Shown piece after piece: positions 49,833 through 58,328 of a stretch of DNA of 64,000 nucleotides. The stretch covers positions 248,001-312,000 of the forward strand of contig NZ_JAAZWE010000007.1 of assembly GCF_013185185.1 (NCBI RefSeq). The letters are read 5' to 3'. The DNA is from Saccharibacillus endophyticus (lineage in GTDB: Bacteria > Bacillota > Bacilli > Paenibacillales > Paenibacillaceae). The position numbers were made by a program, and so were the translations under genes. Within the stretch, counting starts at the first letter, position 1, and each line of letters begins with the position of its first letter. The notes beneath the pieces were generated by a model. It was not told the origin of the DNA. It saw only the letters and a program-made list of their open reading frames with translations, and made no database searches.

Positions 49833-51017
49833 TTATTTTCCGTGCGGGCGTAGCGCCGCTATCTGTAGTTCCGTAGAAGAAAAAACTCCGGCATTCCAAC
49901 GTTCGTACCACTCCGACAAAACGGCGGGGAGCTCTACATCCAAATCCTGCTCGAACAGGCGCTCCGCCAATCGGTAATGCTCGTCCACGGCACCCTTGTC
50001 GCCTGAAAGGGCGTAAGCTTGAAGCAGGCCCAGATGGGCATGCTCGGAGTAAGGATGGATGTCCGTCAATTTTTTGTACTCGGCCGTAGCTTCGGAAATT
50101 CTTCCGTTTTCCAGCAAAAATAAAGCAAGGCCCGACGCATGATGCAGCTGAATAGCCCGGAGCCGCTGTTTTTCGCCTTCCGACCAAGGGTAGTCGTAGT
50201 CGGCCAGGTAGTCGCCGATGTACAGCTCGGATAATTGCAGATGCTCCGCACTGTTTTCTTTCGTTACCGGGCCGAGCGAACGGATGCCCGATTCGAAACG
50301 GTCCGTATCGAGCACCACTTCGTTCAGGCGCAGCGTATACCCTTCTCCGCCGCTGGCATTCGCGATCTCGACGGGAATTCCGCTTTGTTTGAGACATTGC
50401 CGAATCTGATAGATCGTGGTGTACAAATACGTAGACGCCTGTTTGTAAGGCGAATCCGGCCAAAAGTGCTGGATCAGCGCGTCTTTGGCGACAAAGCGTT
50501 CCCTGTGATGCAGGAGATACGCGAACGCTTCCTGGGCACGGCTGGTTCGCCAGCGAAAGGCCGGAGCCGAAGCTCCGGGATTCGCGGAGGGCCGAAGCGT
50601 TTTGAAGCTGCCGATCATGAGCTCTTGAACGGGCTTTTCCGCATTTTCGCTTTCCGTCCGCCTTCCGTTCAGCCGGGATACGGTCTTGGCAAGCCGTGCC
50701 CGTTGAACGGGCTTAAGCACGTAATCCAGGGCATTCAGCTCGAAGGCTTCGATCGCGTATCGGTCGTAACCGGTCACGAATACGATATCCGAGTCGGGAC
50801 TGGCCTGCTGAAGCAATTCCGCGGCCTGCATGCCGTTGAGATCCGGCATGACGATATCGAGGAAAATCACGTCCGGCCGGCTTTGGCGCGCCGCTTCAAT
50901 CGCTGCCGACGGGTCTGTATAGGCAGTGATTTCTTCGAATTCGGGCAGTTCGCGAAGCAGCTTTTCCATATGCATTACGGCTAGCTTCTCATCGTCGATC
51001 AGCAGAGCCTTCATCAT
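49833..51017 (-). CDS. Response regulator with REC, winged helix and BTAD domains
   Basis: A 394-residue two-component regulator. REC (about 1-120) has D8/D9, the phosphoacceptor D54 (FLDIVMP) and the K in DYVLKPV. Then a SARP-like winged helix (about 150-245) and a bacterial transcriptional activator domain made of TPR-like helices (about 250-380). The combination is typical of large Paenibacillaceae response regulators paired with 7TM hybrid kinases. AAAGAGGTGA lies before the start; ATG or the next ATG may be used. It is 28 bp downstream of the kinase gene on the same strand, so one operon. Targets unknown. Confidence 0.92.
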   Translation of the reverse strand: MMKALLIDDEKLAVMHMEKLLRELPEFEEITAYTDPSAAIEAARQSRPDVIFLDIVMPDLNGMQAAELLQQASPDSDIVFVTGYDRYAIEAFELNALDYVLKPVQRARLAKTVSRLNGRRTESENAEKPVQELMIGSFKTLRPSANPGASAPAFRWRTSRAQEAFAYLLHHRERFVAKDALIQHFWPDSPYKQASTYLYTTIYQIRQCLKQSGIPVEIANASGGEGYTLRLNEVVLDTDRFESGIRSLGPVTKENSAEHLQLSELYIGDYLADYDYPWSEGEKQRLRAIQLHHASGLALFLLENGRISEATAEYKKLTDIHPYSEHAHLGLLQAYALSGDKGAVDEHYRLAERLFEQDLDVELPAVLSEWYERWNAGVFSSTELQIAALRPHGK

Positions 51018-51045
51018 GATTGATTCACCTCTTTAGCGATTTTTC

Positions 51046-54000
51046 TCAGTCGGATGCCATATCGGAAAACGGCAAGCCCGAACCTGTCAGCGGAATACGG
51101 AACGATACGGTAGTTCCCGCGCCGGGCAGGCTGTCGATAAGCAGACCGGAACCGTACATTCTTTTTAAACGACGGTCGGTGTTCAAGGTTCCGATTCCCT
51201 GGCGTCCGCTGCTGACAGGCGTTAACAGGCTGTCGAGCGTTTGCCGGTCCATGCCGACCCCGTCGTCTTGAACGGTAACGGCAAGGCGTTCGCCTTCGAT
51301 TCGGATATCGAGCGAGACCGAGCCTCCTTTGGAGCGGCTGAGCACGCCGTGACGAACGGCATTTTCGACAAGCGGCTGTATACAGAGAGGAGGCAGCCAA
51401 ACTCCTTCCGGATCAAGGTCGGCAGCGATCGTCACCTCGGTCCGAAGCCGATCTTCGAAGCGCATGGATTCAATATACAAATACGATTGAACCAATTCGA
51501 GCTCGCGTTCCAACGTAACCAGCGGACGGGCGCTCCAATAATCGAAGCTGATTTTGAGATAGAAGCCGAAGGCTTCGATGGTTTCGTTCATTTTATCGAT
51601 ATCGATTCCGCTTAGCGCCGTGATCGAATTCAACGCATTGAACAAAAAGTGCGGCTGGATCTGAGCCTGCAAATAGGCGGCTTCCATGCTCAAGCGTTCG
51701 CCGATCGAACGCTTGAGATCGGTGAGCGCTTTGACCCGGTAATTCAATTCCAACGCATCCGCCGGTTTGGTGAGATAATCGCTTGCGCCGGCCGCGAAGC
51801 CGGCATAGATATCTTCCGGACGGCTGCGGGCGGTAAGCAGCAGGATCGGCAGCTCGGCGCGGGAGTAACGTTCCCGGATACGGCTGGATAGCTCGTACCC
51901 CGACATTTGGGGCATCATGACGTCCGCGATGATGAGGTCGCGAGGACGTTCTTCCAGCAGCTCCAACGCTTCCGCGCCGCTTAAAGCAAAATCGACCTGA
52001 TACCTTTCTTCCGGCAGCATGCTTCGAAGAGCGCGCAGATTGACCGGATCATCATCCACTGCCAGCACTCGGGGACGCTGATCGATATCGGTCCATCCGT
52101 CGGAATCCGGCTGTTCGAACGAACTTGCCGGATAGGCGGCAAGCGCCCTGTCGGCGGTGCCGGAGTCCGGCTTCCCGCTTCTCGAATCCTTCTGCATGCC
52201 ATGCGCGGTTAAGGCCGAAGTTCCTTCCGCAAGACCCGCTTCCCAAGCGGACGTTTCCGCCAAAGGAAGAGAGAAAGAGAACGTAGATCCTTTTCCTGCT
52301 TCCGACTCGGCTTCAAGTTTTCCGCCGTGCAGATCGGCCAAGCTGCGGCTGATTCCGAGTCCGAGACCTATGCCTGCGGCATTCTGAAGAGAATCCCCTT
52401 GTTCGTAGTGCAAGAAAATTCGATCCAAATCTTCTTTTGCGATACCGATTCCGCTATCGGAAACGCTAACTTCTGCGCGGTGGCCGACAATTTTCGCCCT
52501 CACGATGACCTGACCCGAAGGCGTGAATTTAATCGCGTTATGCACCAGATTGAACAGAATTTGAGTCAGCCTTTTTTCGTCCGCATAGACGGAAGGGAAA
52601 TCATCCGGAATGTCCAAGACCAGCTCCAATGGCTTGCCTGCGGTCATGTAGCGAAGCATGTCAAGCACGCCTGCGGCCGCGGACTGGATTTTGATTGATT
52701 CAAGGCGCAAAGAAAGCCTGTTTTCCCGGATTTGAGTGACATCCAGCAGATCGCCGAGCAGAAGGCTCATGCGGCGTCCCACTTGACCGAGCAGCTGCAA
52801 ATCTTTGCGGGAGCGTTCGGTCAAGGCGTCTCCTTCGATCGCCAGCACGCCGTCCGCCATATTGATCATGCCGTGCAGCGGCGTACGCAGCTCATGGGAG
52901 GTTTGGGCAAGAAAGTCGTCTTTTGCTTTATCCGCTTTTTGCAGCCGTTCGGCGAGCAGGGACAGTTCCGTATTGTTGCGGAAGTATCGGCCCACTGCGT
53001 ACGCGACCGTTCCGAGGAAGGAAAGCAGAATATCGAAAGCGTAGAAGCCCGGTTCGACCCACCCCAAATTTTTGAAGCCGCCCCAGATCATCGTGGAAGT
53101 CATGCCGGCTGCGGCAATCAACAAGAAAATGCCGTTTTGATCTTTTTGCAGCACGTAACGGATCAGAAGCAGCGGAACCCAGATCGAAGGGAACAACGTC
53201 GCAATCGTGAAAATTCCGAATTTGGCCGAAAGCAGCACGGCCTCGATCGGAGCAACCACGATGAACAGCCCGTAAAGGCCGGCCAAGGCGAAGTAAATGT
53301 TGTATTTTCGCTGACGTGCTTTTTCCAAGCAAAAGGATACGGCGATCTTGAGCATCAGCGTCGTCATGGCCGCATACGCGAACAACGAAATCTTTTTGGC
53401 GGCGGCATAATCGAACGGCCAGACAGCAAGCAGCACTTTGTCCTCGTCCAGCGAGATACTGAATACGGCCGCGACAAGGAGCAGCGTAAACAGCAAAAAG
53501 ATTTTGTCTTTTCGGCTGAACAAATAAATGATGCCGATATATATCGCGTGAAGCAGCAAAATGCCCAATGTGATCAGTTGCATCGCTACATTGTACGTAC
53601 GCTCGGAATTAACCGCATTGGAAGAACCGAACTTGATCGAACGGGCGATGCCGCCTCTGTACGCGTTCTCGAAATTCGAAGCTTCGACGATCAGATCGAT
53701 CTCGGACGCGCGCGGCAGGGAGACCAGTTCCGTATTCACTTCGGCCGCATGGGAATCGGCAGTTGCGCCGGGCTGCCCTAACTGAGCTTCCAGATCTCCG
53801 TTGGCATAAATCCGAAAAGAAGTCTGGATGTCCTTAATCATTAATTTATAGGAGCGGTCCGGCACCGGATCGAATAAAATGCGAAGGCGATAGCTGCCGT
53901 AACCTTCGGTTGAACGCTTGCCCGTACCCAGCGCTCCCTGCCAACTGCCGGGTACCCGAATAAATGAAGAATCTGCTGACCCGTAAGGATCGGTGCCGAT

Positions 54001-54246
54001 AAATTGTTCAGGGTAAAATGTCCATTCGCCATCCAATCGCACCGTATGCCAATTGTCGAGCTTCGTTCCTCTGAGATCCAATATACCTTGCGAAGCGCGC
54101 GGCGCTTCTGGCATCGAATACGGATTTGTCAAAATCAATCGAAGCCCTGACAGCATCATCAAAATAAGCAGCAAAAGCAAAAAAATCGACCATGTCGGCG
54201 ATAAGCGAAACGATTTTGCGCGTAACTTGCCTGTAAAGTGTCCCAT
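51046..54246 (-). CDS. Hybrid sensor kinase with two kinase modules (HisKA type and LytS type)
   Basis: A 1066-residue membrane kinase. Order: one N-terminal helix (about 17-40), an extracellular beta-rich 7TMR-DISM-type domain (about 50-215), seven membrane helices (about 220-425), HisKA with H451 (SHELRTP), ATPase 1 (N570, DSGIG 597-601), REC with D775 (IADVMMP), and a second histidine kinase of the LytS/YehU type with H866 (QPHFLFNAL) plus its ATPase (NAVRHG, DDGVGMD). Two histidine kinases in one chain with a receiver between allow an internal relay. The start at 54246 (ATG) is preferred to GTG at 54273, though the ribosome site is weak. The partner regulator follows at 49833. Confidence 0.92.
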   Translation of the reverse strand: MGHFTGKLRAKSFRLSPTWSIFLLLLLILMMLSGLRLILTNPYSMPEAPRASQGILDLRGTKLDNWHTVRLDGEWTFYPEQFIGTDPYGSADSSFIRVPGSWQGALGTGKRSTEGYGSYRLRILFDPVPDRSYKLMIKDIQTSFRIYANGDLEAQLGQPGATADSHAAEVNTELVSLPRASEIDLIVEASNFENAYRGGIARSIKFGSSNAVNSERTYNVAMQLITLGILLLHAIYIGIIYLFSRKDKIFLLFTLLLVAAVFSISLDEDKVLLAVWPFDYAAAKKISLFAYAAMTTLMLKIAVSFCLEKARQRKYNIYFALAGLYGLFIVVAPIEAVLLSAKFGIFTIATLFPSIWVPLLLIRYVLQKDQNGIFLLIAAAGMTSTMIWGGFKNLGWVEPGFYAFDILLSFLGTVAYAVGRYFRNNTELSLLAERLQKADKAKDDFLAQTSHELRTPLHGMINMADGVLAIEGDALTERSRKDLQLLGQVGRRMSLLLGDLLDVTQIRENRLSLRLESIKIQSAAAGVLDMLRYMTAGKPLELVLDIPDDFPSVYADEKRLTQILFNLVHNAIKFTPSGQVIVRAKIVGHRAEVSVSDSGIGIAKEDLDRIFLHYEQGDSLQNAAGIGLGLGISRSLADLHGGKLEAESEAGKGSTFSFSLPLAETSAWEAGLAEGTSALTAHGMQKDSRSGKPDSGTADRALAAYPASSFEQPDSDGWTDIDQRPRVLAVDDDPVNLRALRSMLPEERYQVDFALSGAEALELLEERPRDLIIADVMMPQMSGYELSSRIRERYSRAELPILLLTARSRPEDIYAGFAAGASDYLTKPADALELNYRVKALTDLKRSIGERLSMEAAYLQAQIQPHFLFNALNSITALSGIDIDKMNETIEAFGFYLKISFDYWSARPLVTLERELELVQSYLYIESMRFEDRLRTEVTIAADLDPEGVWLPPLCIQPLVENAVRHGVLSRSKGGSVSLDIRIEGERLAVTVQDDGVGMDRQTLDSLLTPVSSGRQGIGTLNTDRRLKRMYGSGLLIDSLPGAGTTVSFRIPLTGSGLPFSDMASD

Positions 54247-54326
54247 AAGTACTACTTTAATTCTGACAAGCACGGGAATCCATACTTTATTTGCCGATTC
54301 GTGAAGAATTCAAATATTTTGCCGAT

Positions 54327-54366
54327 AAAAAAAGCCGAAAGCAGGAAGCAAGCCTGCTTTTCGGCA
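54327..54366 (-). terminator. Terminator on the minus strand after the SGNH remnant
   Basis: GCCGAAAGCAGG and CCTGCTTTTCGGC with loop AAGCAAG, flanked by an A-run that gives T-rich minus-strand exit. Confidence 0.8.
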
Positions 54367-54391
54367 TAAAGGGTCAAGATTCGAGTCGTTT

Positions 54392-54610
54392 TCAACGTTG
54401 ACGAATCAGGTGTCCGTAATCCGCCCGCATAAAATCCAACACTTTGTCGCATATCAACCGATGTCCTTCCTTAATGGGTTGAATGCCGTCGGAGCAGAGG
54501 AAACGAGTGAAATCCGGATGCTCCAGGAAAGCGCCGCGCACGTCGATGAATCGAGTCCCGGTTGCGTTCGCTCTATTTTTCTTGCAAGCCTCTTGCGACA
54601 TCTTCGGCAA
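54392..54610 (-). pseudogene. SGNH/GDSL hydrolase, C-terminal remnant
   Basis: A 72-codon frame with the end of an SGNH esterase: FIDVRGAFLEHPDF, FLCSDGIQPIKEGHRLI and a final helix. The DGIQP..GH segment corresponds to the conserved catalytic Asp/His block (usually DGxHxN..GH), but the His is replaced by Gln. The first 130 or so residues with the catalytic Ser are missing. Upstream the sequence runs into a 19-bp inverted repeat (54631-54695) that may mark the break. The original terminator is still present. Confidence 0.6.
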
Positions 54611-54630
54611 GCAACGTGCTGTTGGGCTTT

Positions 54631-54695
54631 AGGGCGCGTACGCAAGCTTAACGACGTGCATCTTCAGCTGCCTTCGAAGTTTGCGTACGCGCCCT
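54631..54695. repeat. 19-bp inverted repeat with 27-base loop
   Basis: AGGGCGCGTACGCAAGCTT and AAGTTTGCGTACGCGCCCT pair at 18 of 19 positions. It lies between the SGNH remnant and the DUF2294 gene. No transposase is nearby. It may be an insertion-like palindrome or a terminator stem without T-run. Confidence 0.6.
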
Positions 54696-54861
54696 AGTCG
54701 ATGTTTTGAATTTTTTATTTCCCACATTTTGCTATCGCATATTGAAACAAGATCCAGTATACTTAATTGGAATGCTCATATTCGGCTGCCTCATTATTGG
54801 GTCGTAGAGCCGATGTGTCCGAATTCTGGGCATATCCTGATAAGCTGGGCCGGTGTTATTG

Positions 54862-55539
54862 ATGAACGAAAAAGAGACAATCAGCCTGGTGACGAGTTAC
54901 GTCGGAAAGCTGCTGAGAACGCGCTTCGGTAAAGGCCCCGAATCCGTGAGCGTTTTCCTGAGTGAGCGATGCATCGTGTTCCATTTGCGTAATTTCATGG
55001 GACCGGTGGAGAAATTTCTGCTCACGCAGGAAGAAGAGAAAGCATTCCGTTACACGCGCGAACTTCTGATGGAGTCGTTGCTGCCGGAATTAAGCGATTT
55101 TTTGCGAGAAAACACAGGGATGAACGTATCCGAATTTTATTACGACTGGGGCGTACACAACGCTTCGGGCGCGATCATCGGAATGTTCGATGTTAAGCCT
55201 GCCGATTCGCCTGATTATCCGGGTAAAGCCGACGTTCACGAAAAAGTGATCGAAGTGACGGCCGCGATTCAAAAGGTTCCGGAACATATCGATTCTTGGT
55301 GGGTAAATCCGCGGATGCTCGCCGTCTTTCGACAGGGTATAACCGTACTGCTGGAAAAGGAAATGGTCGAGCTCGGTTATACGGAAGTATTAAAATCGGC
55401 TAAACGAAGGCTTGAAAAACGAATGCTGGAACAGGATGCGGATGCGGGAATTATTTTGAACAAGACGCTGACGGATCTATACGCGGATTGGGATTTCAAT
55501 CTCGATCGCAGCATCGTCATTTACATATTTGAGGAATAG
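54862..55539 (+). CDS. Double DUF2294 protein (copy 1)
   Basis: A 225-residue protein with two DUF2294-like halves: residues about 5-112 (VTSYVGKLLRTRFGKGPESVSVFL and FRYTRELLMESLLPELSDFLRENTG) and about 125-225 (VTAAIQKVPEHI, LAVFRQGITVLLEKEMVELGY and LTDLYADWDFN). It aligns along its length with the protein at 56264. The fold's function is unknown; B. subtilis YbcI is a single-domain member and in other bacteria DUF2294 is joined to signalling proteins. The two copies flank a receiver-domain gene. No strong ribosome site. Confidence 0.82.
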   Translation: MNEKETISLVTSYVGKLLRTRFGKGPESVSVFLSERCIVFHLRNFMGPVEKFLLTQEEEKAFRYTRELLMESLLPELSDFLRENTGMNVSEFYYDWGVHNASGAIIGMFDVKPADSPDYPGKADVHEKVIEVTAAIQKVPEHIDSWWVNPRMLAVFRQGITVLLEKEMVELGYTEVLKSAKRRLEKRMLEQDADAGIILNKTLTDLYADWDFNLDRSIVIYIFEE

Positions 55540-55562
55540 TACCTTTGGTGTTGACCAGGTAC
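55539..55562. repeat. Mini inverted repeat of the dgk/dck-element family
   Basis: GTACC(TTT) at the left and AGGTAC at the right, with GTGTTGACCAGGTAC as right part; related to the units at 29127 and at both ends of the elements upstream of dgk and dck. It begins on the last base of the DUF2294 stop codon. Confidence 0.5.
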
Positions 55563-55624
55563 AGATTCGACAACGTATAGGATCGGTAACGGTTCAGACT
55601 CCTTCGGGATGCGCTGATTAATCG

Positions 55625-55666
55625 GGCCGAAGAAGAGGTGCGCGCACCTCTTCTTCGGCCTATTTT
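55625..55666 (+). terminator. Perfect 36-bp palindrome terminator
   Basis: GGCCGAAGAAGAGGTGCG and CGCACCTCTTCTTCGGCC are exact complements with no unpaired loop bases in the written DNA, followed by TATTTTTAT. Confidence 0.88.
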
Positions 55667-55687
55667 TATGCGGAAAGGATGGTCGAA

Positions 55688-56083
55688 ATGCGGAAAAAAG
55701 CGGAATATGTACTTTACATCGAAGACGATCGCTCCAGTATGCTGCTTATGCGTCATATTTTCAGAAAAAAACTGCCTGAACTCCAATTGCTGGAAGCCGT
55801 TACGATGGAAGAAGGGATAACGCTCATGGACCTGCATCGGCCGAGCCTGATCCTCATGGATATTCAGTTGCCCGGCATGGACGGATACGAGGGACTTGAA
55901 CGTTTGCGTTCCGATCCGAATACAGCGATGATTCCAATATGGGCAATCAGTGCCAGTGCACTGAATGACGATGTACAGCGTGGCCTGGATGCGGGATTTC
56001 GGAAATATCTGAAAAAACCGTTGGCCATGGAAAGCTTTGTTCACCAAATCAGGGGAAGTCTGTTAACCGCAGACGATCAGTAG
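55688..56083 (+). CDS. Single-domain response regulator (CheY-like)
   Basis: A 131-residue receiver domain. Acidic pair E/D-D near residues 11-13 (YIEDDRSS), phosphoacceptor in LILMDIQLPGMDGYEGL (Asp near 58), S in WAISASAL and K in KYLKKPLA are all present. No output domain. The start at 55688 is set by a GGAAAGG site 9 bp before it. It sits between two DUF2294-DUF2294 genes, so it may receive phosphate from a kinase elsewhere and act through the DUF2294 proteins. Confidence 0.9.
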   Translation: MRKKAEYVLYIEDDRSSMLLMRHIFRKKLPELQLLEAVTMEEGITLMDLHRPSLILMDIQLPGMDGYEGLERLRSDPNTAMIPIWAISASALNDDVQRGLDAGFRKYLKKPLAMESFVHQIRGSLLTADDQ

Positions 56084-56263
56084 CGCGGGGAGTCGATTAT
56101 CGGAAGGTATCGGCGTATAATGGCGGTGAATGCTCACGTTCTGCCACACTGCCGCAGCCAAGTGCACCGGACATCGCGATTCGCAAGATTGATTGAATGC
56201 GTCTGTGTACCATATTCTGAACGCCGGGTATATCTTCGGAAAACGAATGCGGGTGCTTGAACC

Positions 56264-56950
56264 ATGGAAACGAAAGAAATCGTACAGTCGATCACCGGAT
56301 TTGTCGGAAAATTGCTCAGAGCCCGTTTCGGTAAGGGGCCCGAAGCGCTGAGCGTTTTTCTGGACAAACAAAGTGTCGTGCTTACGCTAAATCGCTTCAC
56401 CAATCCGGTCGAAGACGAACTGCTAGCCCGGGAAGACGAGAAGACCTTTCGATACACGCGCGAACTGTTGATTAAGTCGTTGATTCCGGATATCCAAACC
56501 TTTTTTGAACAGGAGCTTGGGCTTCCGCCCATGAACTTCTTCTATGATTGGAATATTGGGCAGGCTTCGGGAATGATTACAGGTCTGGTCCGTGACGAGT
56601 CTAAAATTCTGAAAGCCGCGCAGGATTATCCGGGGCGGGAATCGGTGCACAAGCAGATCGCCGATTTGTTAGGCAAAGTGCAAACGACGCCGGACCTTAT
56701 TCTATCTTGGTGGATCGATCCGGATAACCTGTTGGTTTTCCGTAAAGGACTTGCTATCTTGCTGGAAAAAGAATTCAACGACTTGGGACAGTCCGACATT
56801 CTGAAGACGGCCAAGCGCAAGCTGGAAAAAGGATTATTATGGCAAGACGCCAGAATCGGCAGCGCGCTGGGCAGGCAGATGACGGACCTGTACATCGATT
56901 GGGACTTTGACCGCGACGACAGCGTGCTCATATGTCGGTTCGGGGGGTAG
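56264..56950 (+). CDS. Double DUF2294 protein (copy 2)
   Basis: A 228-residue paralogue of the gene at 54862 with the same two halves: VGKLLRARFGKGPEALSVFL, FRYTRELLIKSLIPDIQTFFE and, in the second half, LLVFRKGLAILLEKEFNDLGQ and MTDLYIDWDFDRDD. The copies agree best in the LFR/FGKGPE, FRYTRELL and FYDW blocks. Upstream 180 bp contains no clear ribosome site but a likely promoter region. It is followed by palindromic element D. Function unknown. Confidence 0.82.
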   Translation: METKEIVQSITGFVGKLLRARFGKGPEALSVFLDKQSVVLTLNRFTNPVEDELLAREDEKTFRYTRELLIKSLIPDIQTFFEQELGLPPMNFFYDWNIGQASGMITGLVRDESKILKAAQDYPGRESVHKQIADLLGKVQTTPDLILSWWIDPDNLLVFRKGLAILLEKEFNDLGQSDILKTAKRKLEKGLLWQDARIGSALGRQMTDLYIDWDFDRDDSVLICRFGG

Positions 56951-56974
56951 GAATATCCTGTTCGTGGAGGCGCT

Positions 56975-57065
56975 GCGGGGGAAATTCGTTCAAGACGCTG
57001 TCTCACGCAGAAAGCCTACGGCTTTCCGCGTTCAAAGGCGTCTTTCACTGAATTTCCCCCTCCGC
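56975..57065. repeat. Dispersed palindromic element, copy D (short form)
   Basis: Family arms GCGGGGGAAATTC and GAATTTCCCCCTCCGC with AAGACGCTGTCTCACGC and its partner GCGTTCAAAGGCGTCTTTC. Inner tip GAAAGCC/GGCTTTC. Orientation is reversed relative to copy A. Confidence 0.8.
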
Positions 57066-57178
57066 TGGTCCGCACGAAAAGCGAACAGGAATTTCTTTTT
57101 TTGCGCAGGAAAAAAAGATTTTTGAATGTTAATTCAAAAGAAGAGGCGGGAAGATTTGTTTTGCTGGTGAAGATAGAG

Positions 57179-57292
57179 GCGGAGGGTGAAAATTCAGTGA
57201 AAGACGCCTTTGAGCCCAAGAATGTATGATTTGAATATATTCAAATCATACATTCTTGGGCGAGACAGCGGCTTGAACGAATTTTCACCCGC
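57179..57292. repeat. Dispersed palindromic element, copy E with a perfect 46-bp palindromic tip
   Basis: Arms GGAGGGTGAAAATTCAGTG and CGAATTTTCACCCGC with AAAGACGCCTTTGAG and CGAGACAGCGGCTTGAA. The central tip is a perfect palindrome from 57215 to 57260, starting CCCAAGAATGTATGA and ending with its reverse complement, unlike the tips of the other copies. It is 113 bp from copy D. Confidence 0.82.
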
Positions 57293-57338
57293 AGCCGGCT
57301 GCTTTTCCCAAGCGAATAGGATCTTCTACGACTTTTCC

Positions 57339-57361
57339 AAGACCCGGAAGGGTCTTTTTTT
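57339..57361 (+). terminator. Small terminator-like hairpin
   Basis: AGACCC GGAA GGGTCT followed by seven T, between element E and the element upstream of dgk. Confidence 0.7.
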
Positions 57362-57428
57362 GATTTTTGAATTGGGGGGTCCGGTTGGTAGTCGGCTGTG
57401 ATACAATGTTGTACGGTGTTCGGTCTGT

Positions 57429-57573
57429 AGTACCTTGTCAACGCTAAAAGTAAGATTACGTTTGGCTGAGATTTCGTACCTAAACCGTGCACGAAGTCTC
57501 CAACGGAAACAAACCTAAAGCGTGTTTGTTTCAGCCAAACGTAAACCTCTGATTAAGAGTTGAAAGGGTAGTA
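57429..57573. repeat. Nested inverted-repeat element upstream of dgk
   Basis: Outer arms TACCTTGTCAAC (57431-57442) and GTTGAAAGGGTA (57559-57570) pair at 9 of 12 positions. Inner arms TTACGTTTGGCTGA (57456-57469) and TCAGCCAAACGTAA (57531-57544) pair perfectly. The right side reads CGTAAACCTCTGATTAA, close to the right side of the element upstream of dck. The element ends 81 bp before the dgk start. No open reading frame of note is inside. Confidence 0.7.
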
Positions 57574-57653
57574 GATCGACGCCTTATTTTTTCGAAACGA
57601 AAGCCGCCGATCAAGGCAAGTTCAAAGGCGGCAGCGGAGGCAGGAGGATTTTT

Positions 57654-58292
57654 ATGAATCAAGTTCCTTTTATCGCGGTCGAAGGCGCGATCGGGGCAGG
57701 CAAGACGACGCTTGCTTCGATGTTGGCCGCGGAGTTAGATATGCCTTTGCTCAAAGAAATCGTCGAGGAAAACCCGTTCATGGAGAGATTCTATCAGAAC
57801 CTGGACGAATGGAGTTTTCAGCTTGAGATGTTCTTTCTGTGCAATCGGTACAAGCAGCTCGGCGATACCGAATCCAAGTTGATCCGGCAGGGGCAGCCCG
57901 TCGTGTCGGATTATCATATTTACAAAAACCTGATTTTCTCCGAACGCACGCTCAAAGGGCGCGAACGCGAGAAGTATCGGCAGATCTATCATGTGCTGAC
58001 GGACGACCTGGCAAAGCCGGATATCATCGTGTACATCAAGGCTAGCCTGGAAACGCTGCTCGCCCGGATCGCCAAGCGCGGCCGTTCATTCGAGCAGGAT
58101 ATGGATCATGCTTACCTGGAGCAGTTGATCGAAGATTACGAATCGGCCATGTCTTCGCTTGCTGTCACGGAGCCGGAGACTACGATTATCACGGTTGACG
58201 GGGATTCGACGGATTTCGTTGCGGACCCGGAACATTTTGCCCATATTGTCTCGCAAGTCAAATCGCGTATCTCCAGCGGTCATCCCCGCTGA
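57654..58292 (+). CDS. dgk: Deoxyguanosine kinase
   Basis: A 212-residue deoxynucleoside kinase of the dCK/dGK family: P-loop GAIGAGKT (11-18), the EIVEENPF region of the substrate site, LDEWSFQLEMFFLCNRYKQ lid partner, and a VVSDYHIYKN motif in place of the DRS motif of the dCK type. Length and motifs match the B. subtilis Dgk branch. It salvages purine deoxynucleosides; the adjacent gene covers pyrimidine and adenine deoxynucleosides. AGGAGGATTTTT precedes ATG. A structured repeat lies in the leader. Confidence 0.92.
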   Translation: MNQVPFIAVEGAIGAGKTTLASMLAAELDMPLLKEIVEENPFMERFYQNLDEWSFQLEMFFLCNRYKQLGDTESKLIRQGQPVVSDYHIYKNLIFSERTLKGREREKYRQIYHVLTDDLAKPDIIVYIKASLETLLARIAKRGRSFEQDMDHAYLEQLIEDYESAMSSLAVTEPETTIITVDGDSTDFVADPEHFAHIVSQVKSRISSGHPR

Positions 58293-58328
58293 TTGCCTGC
58301 TTGCCGTTTACCGGAAGCAGAGCCCTAT

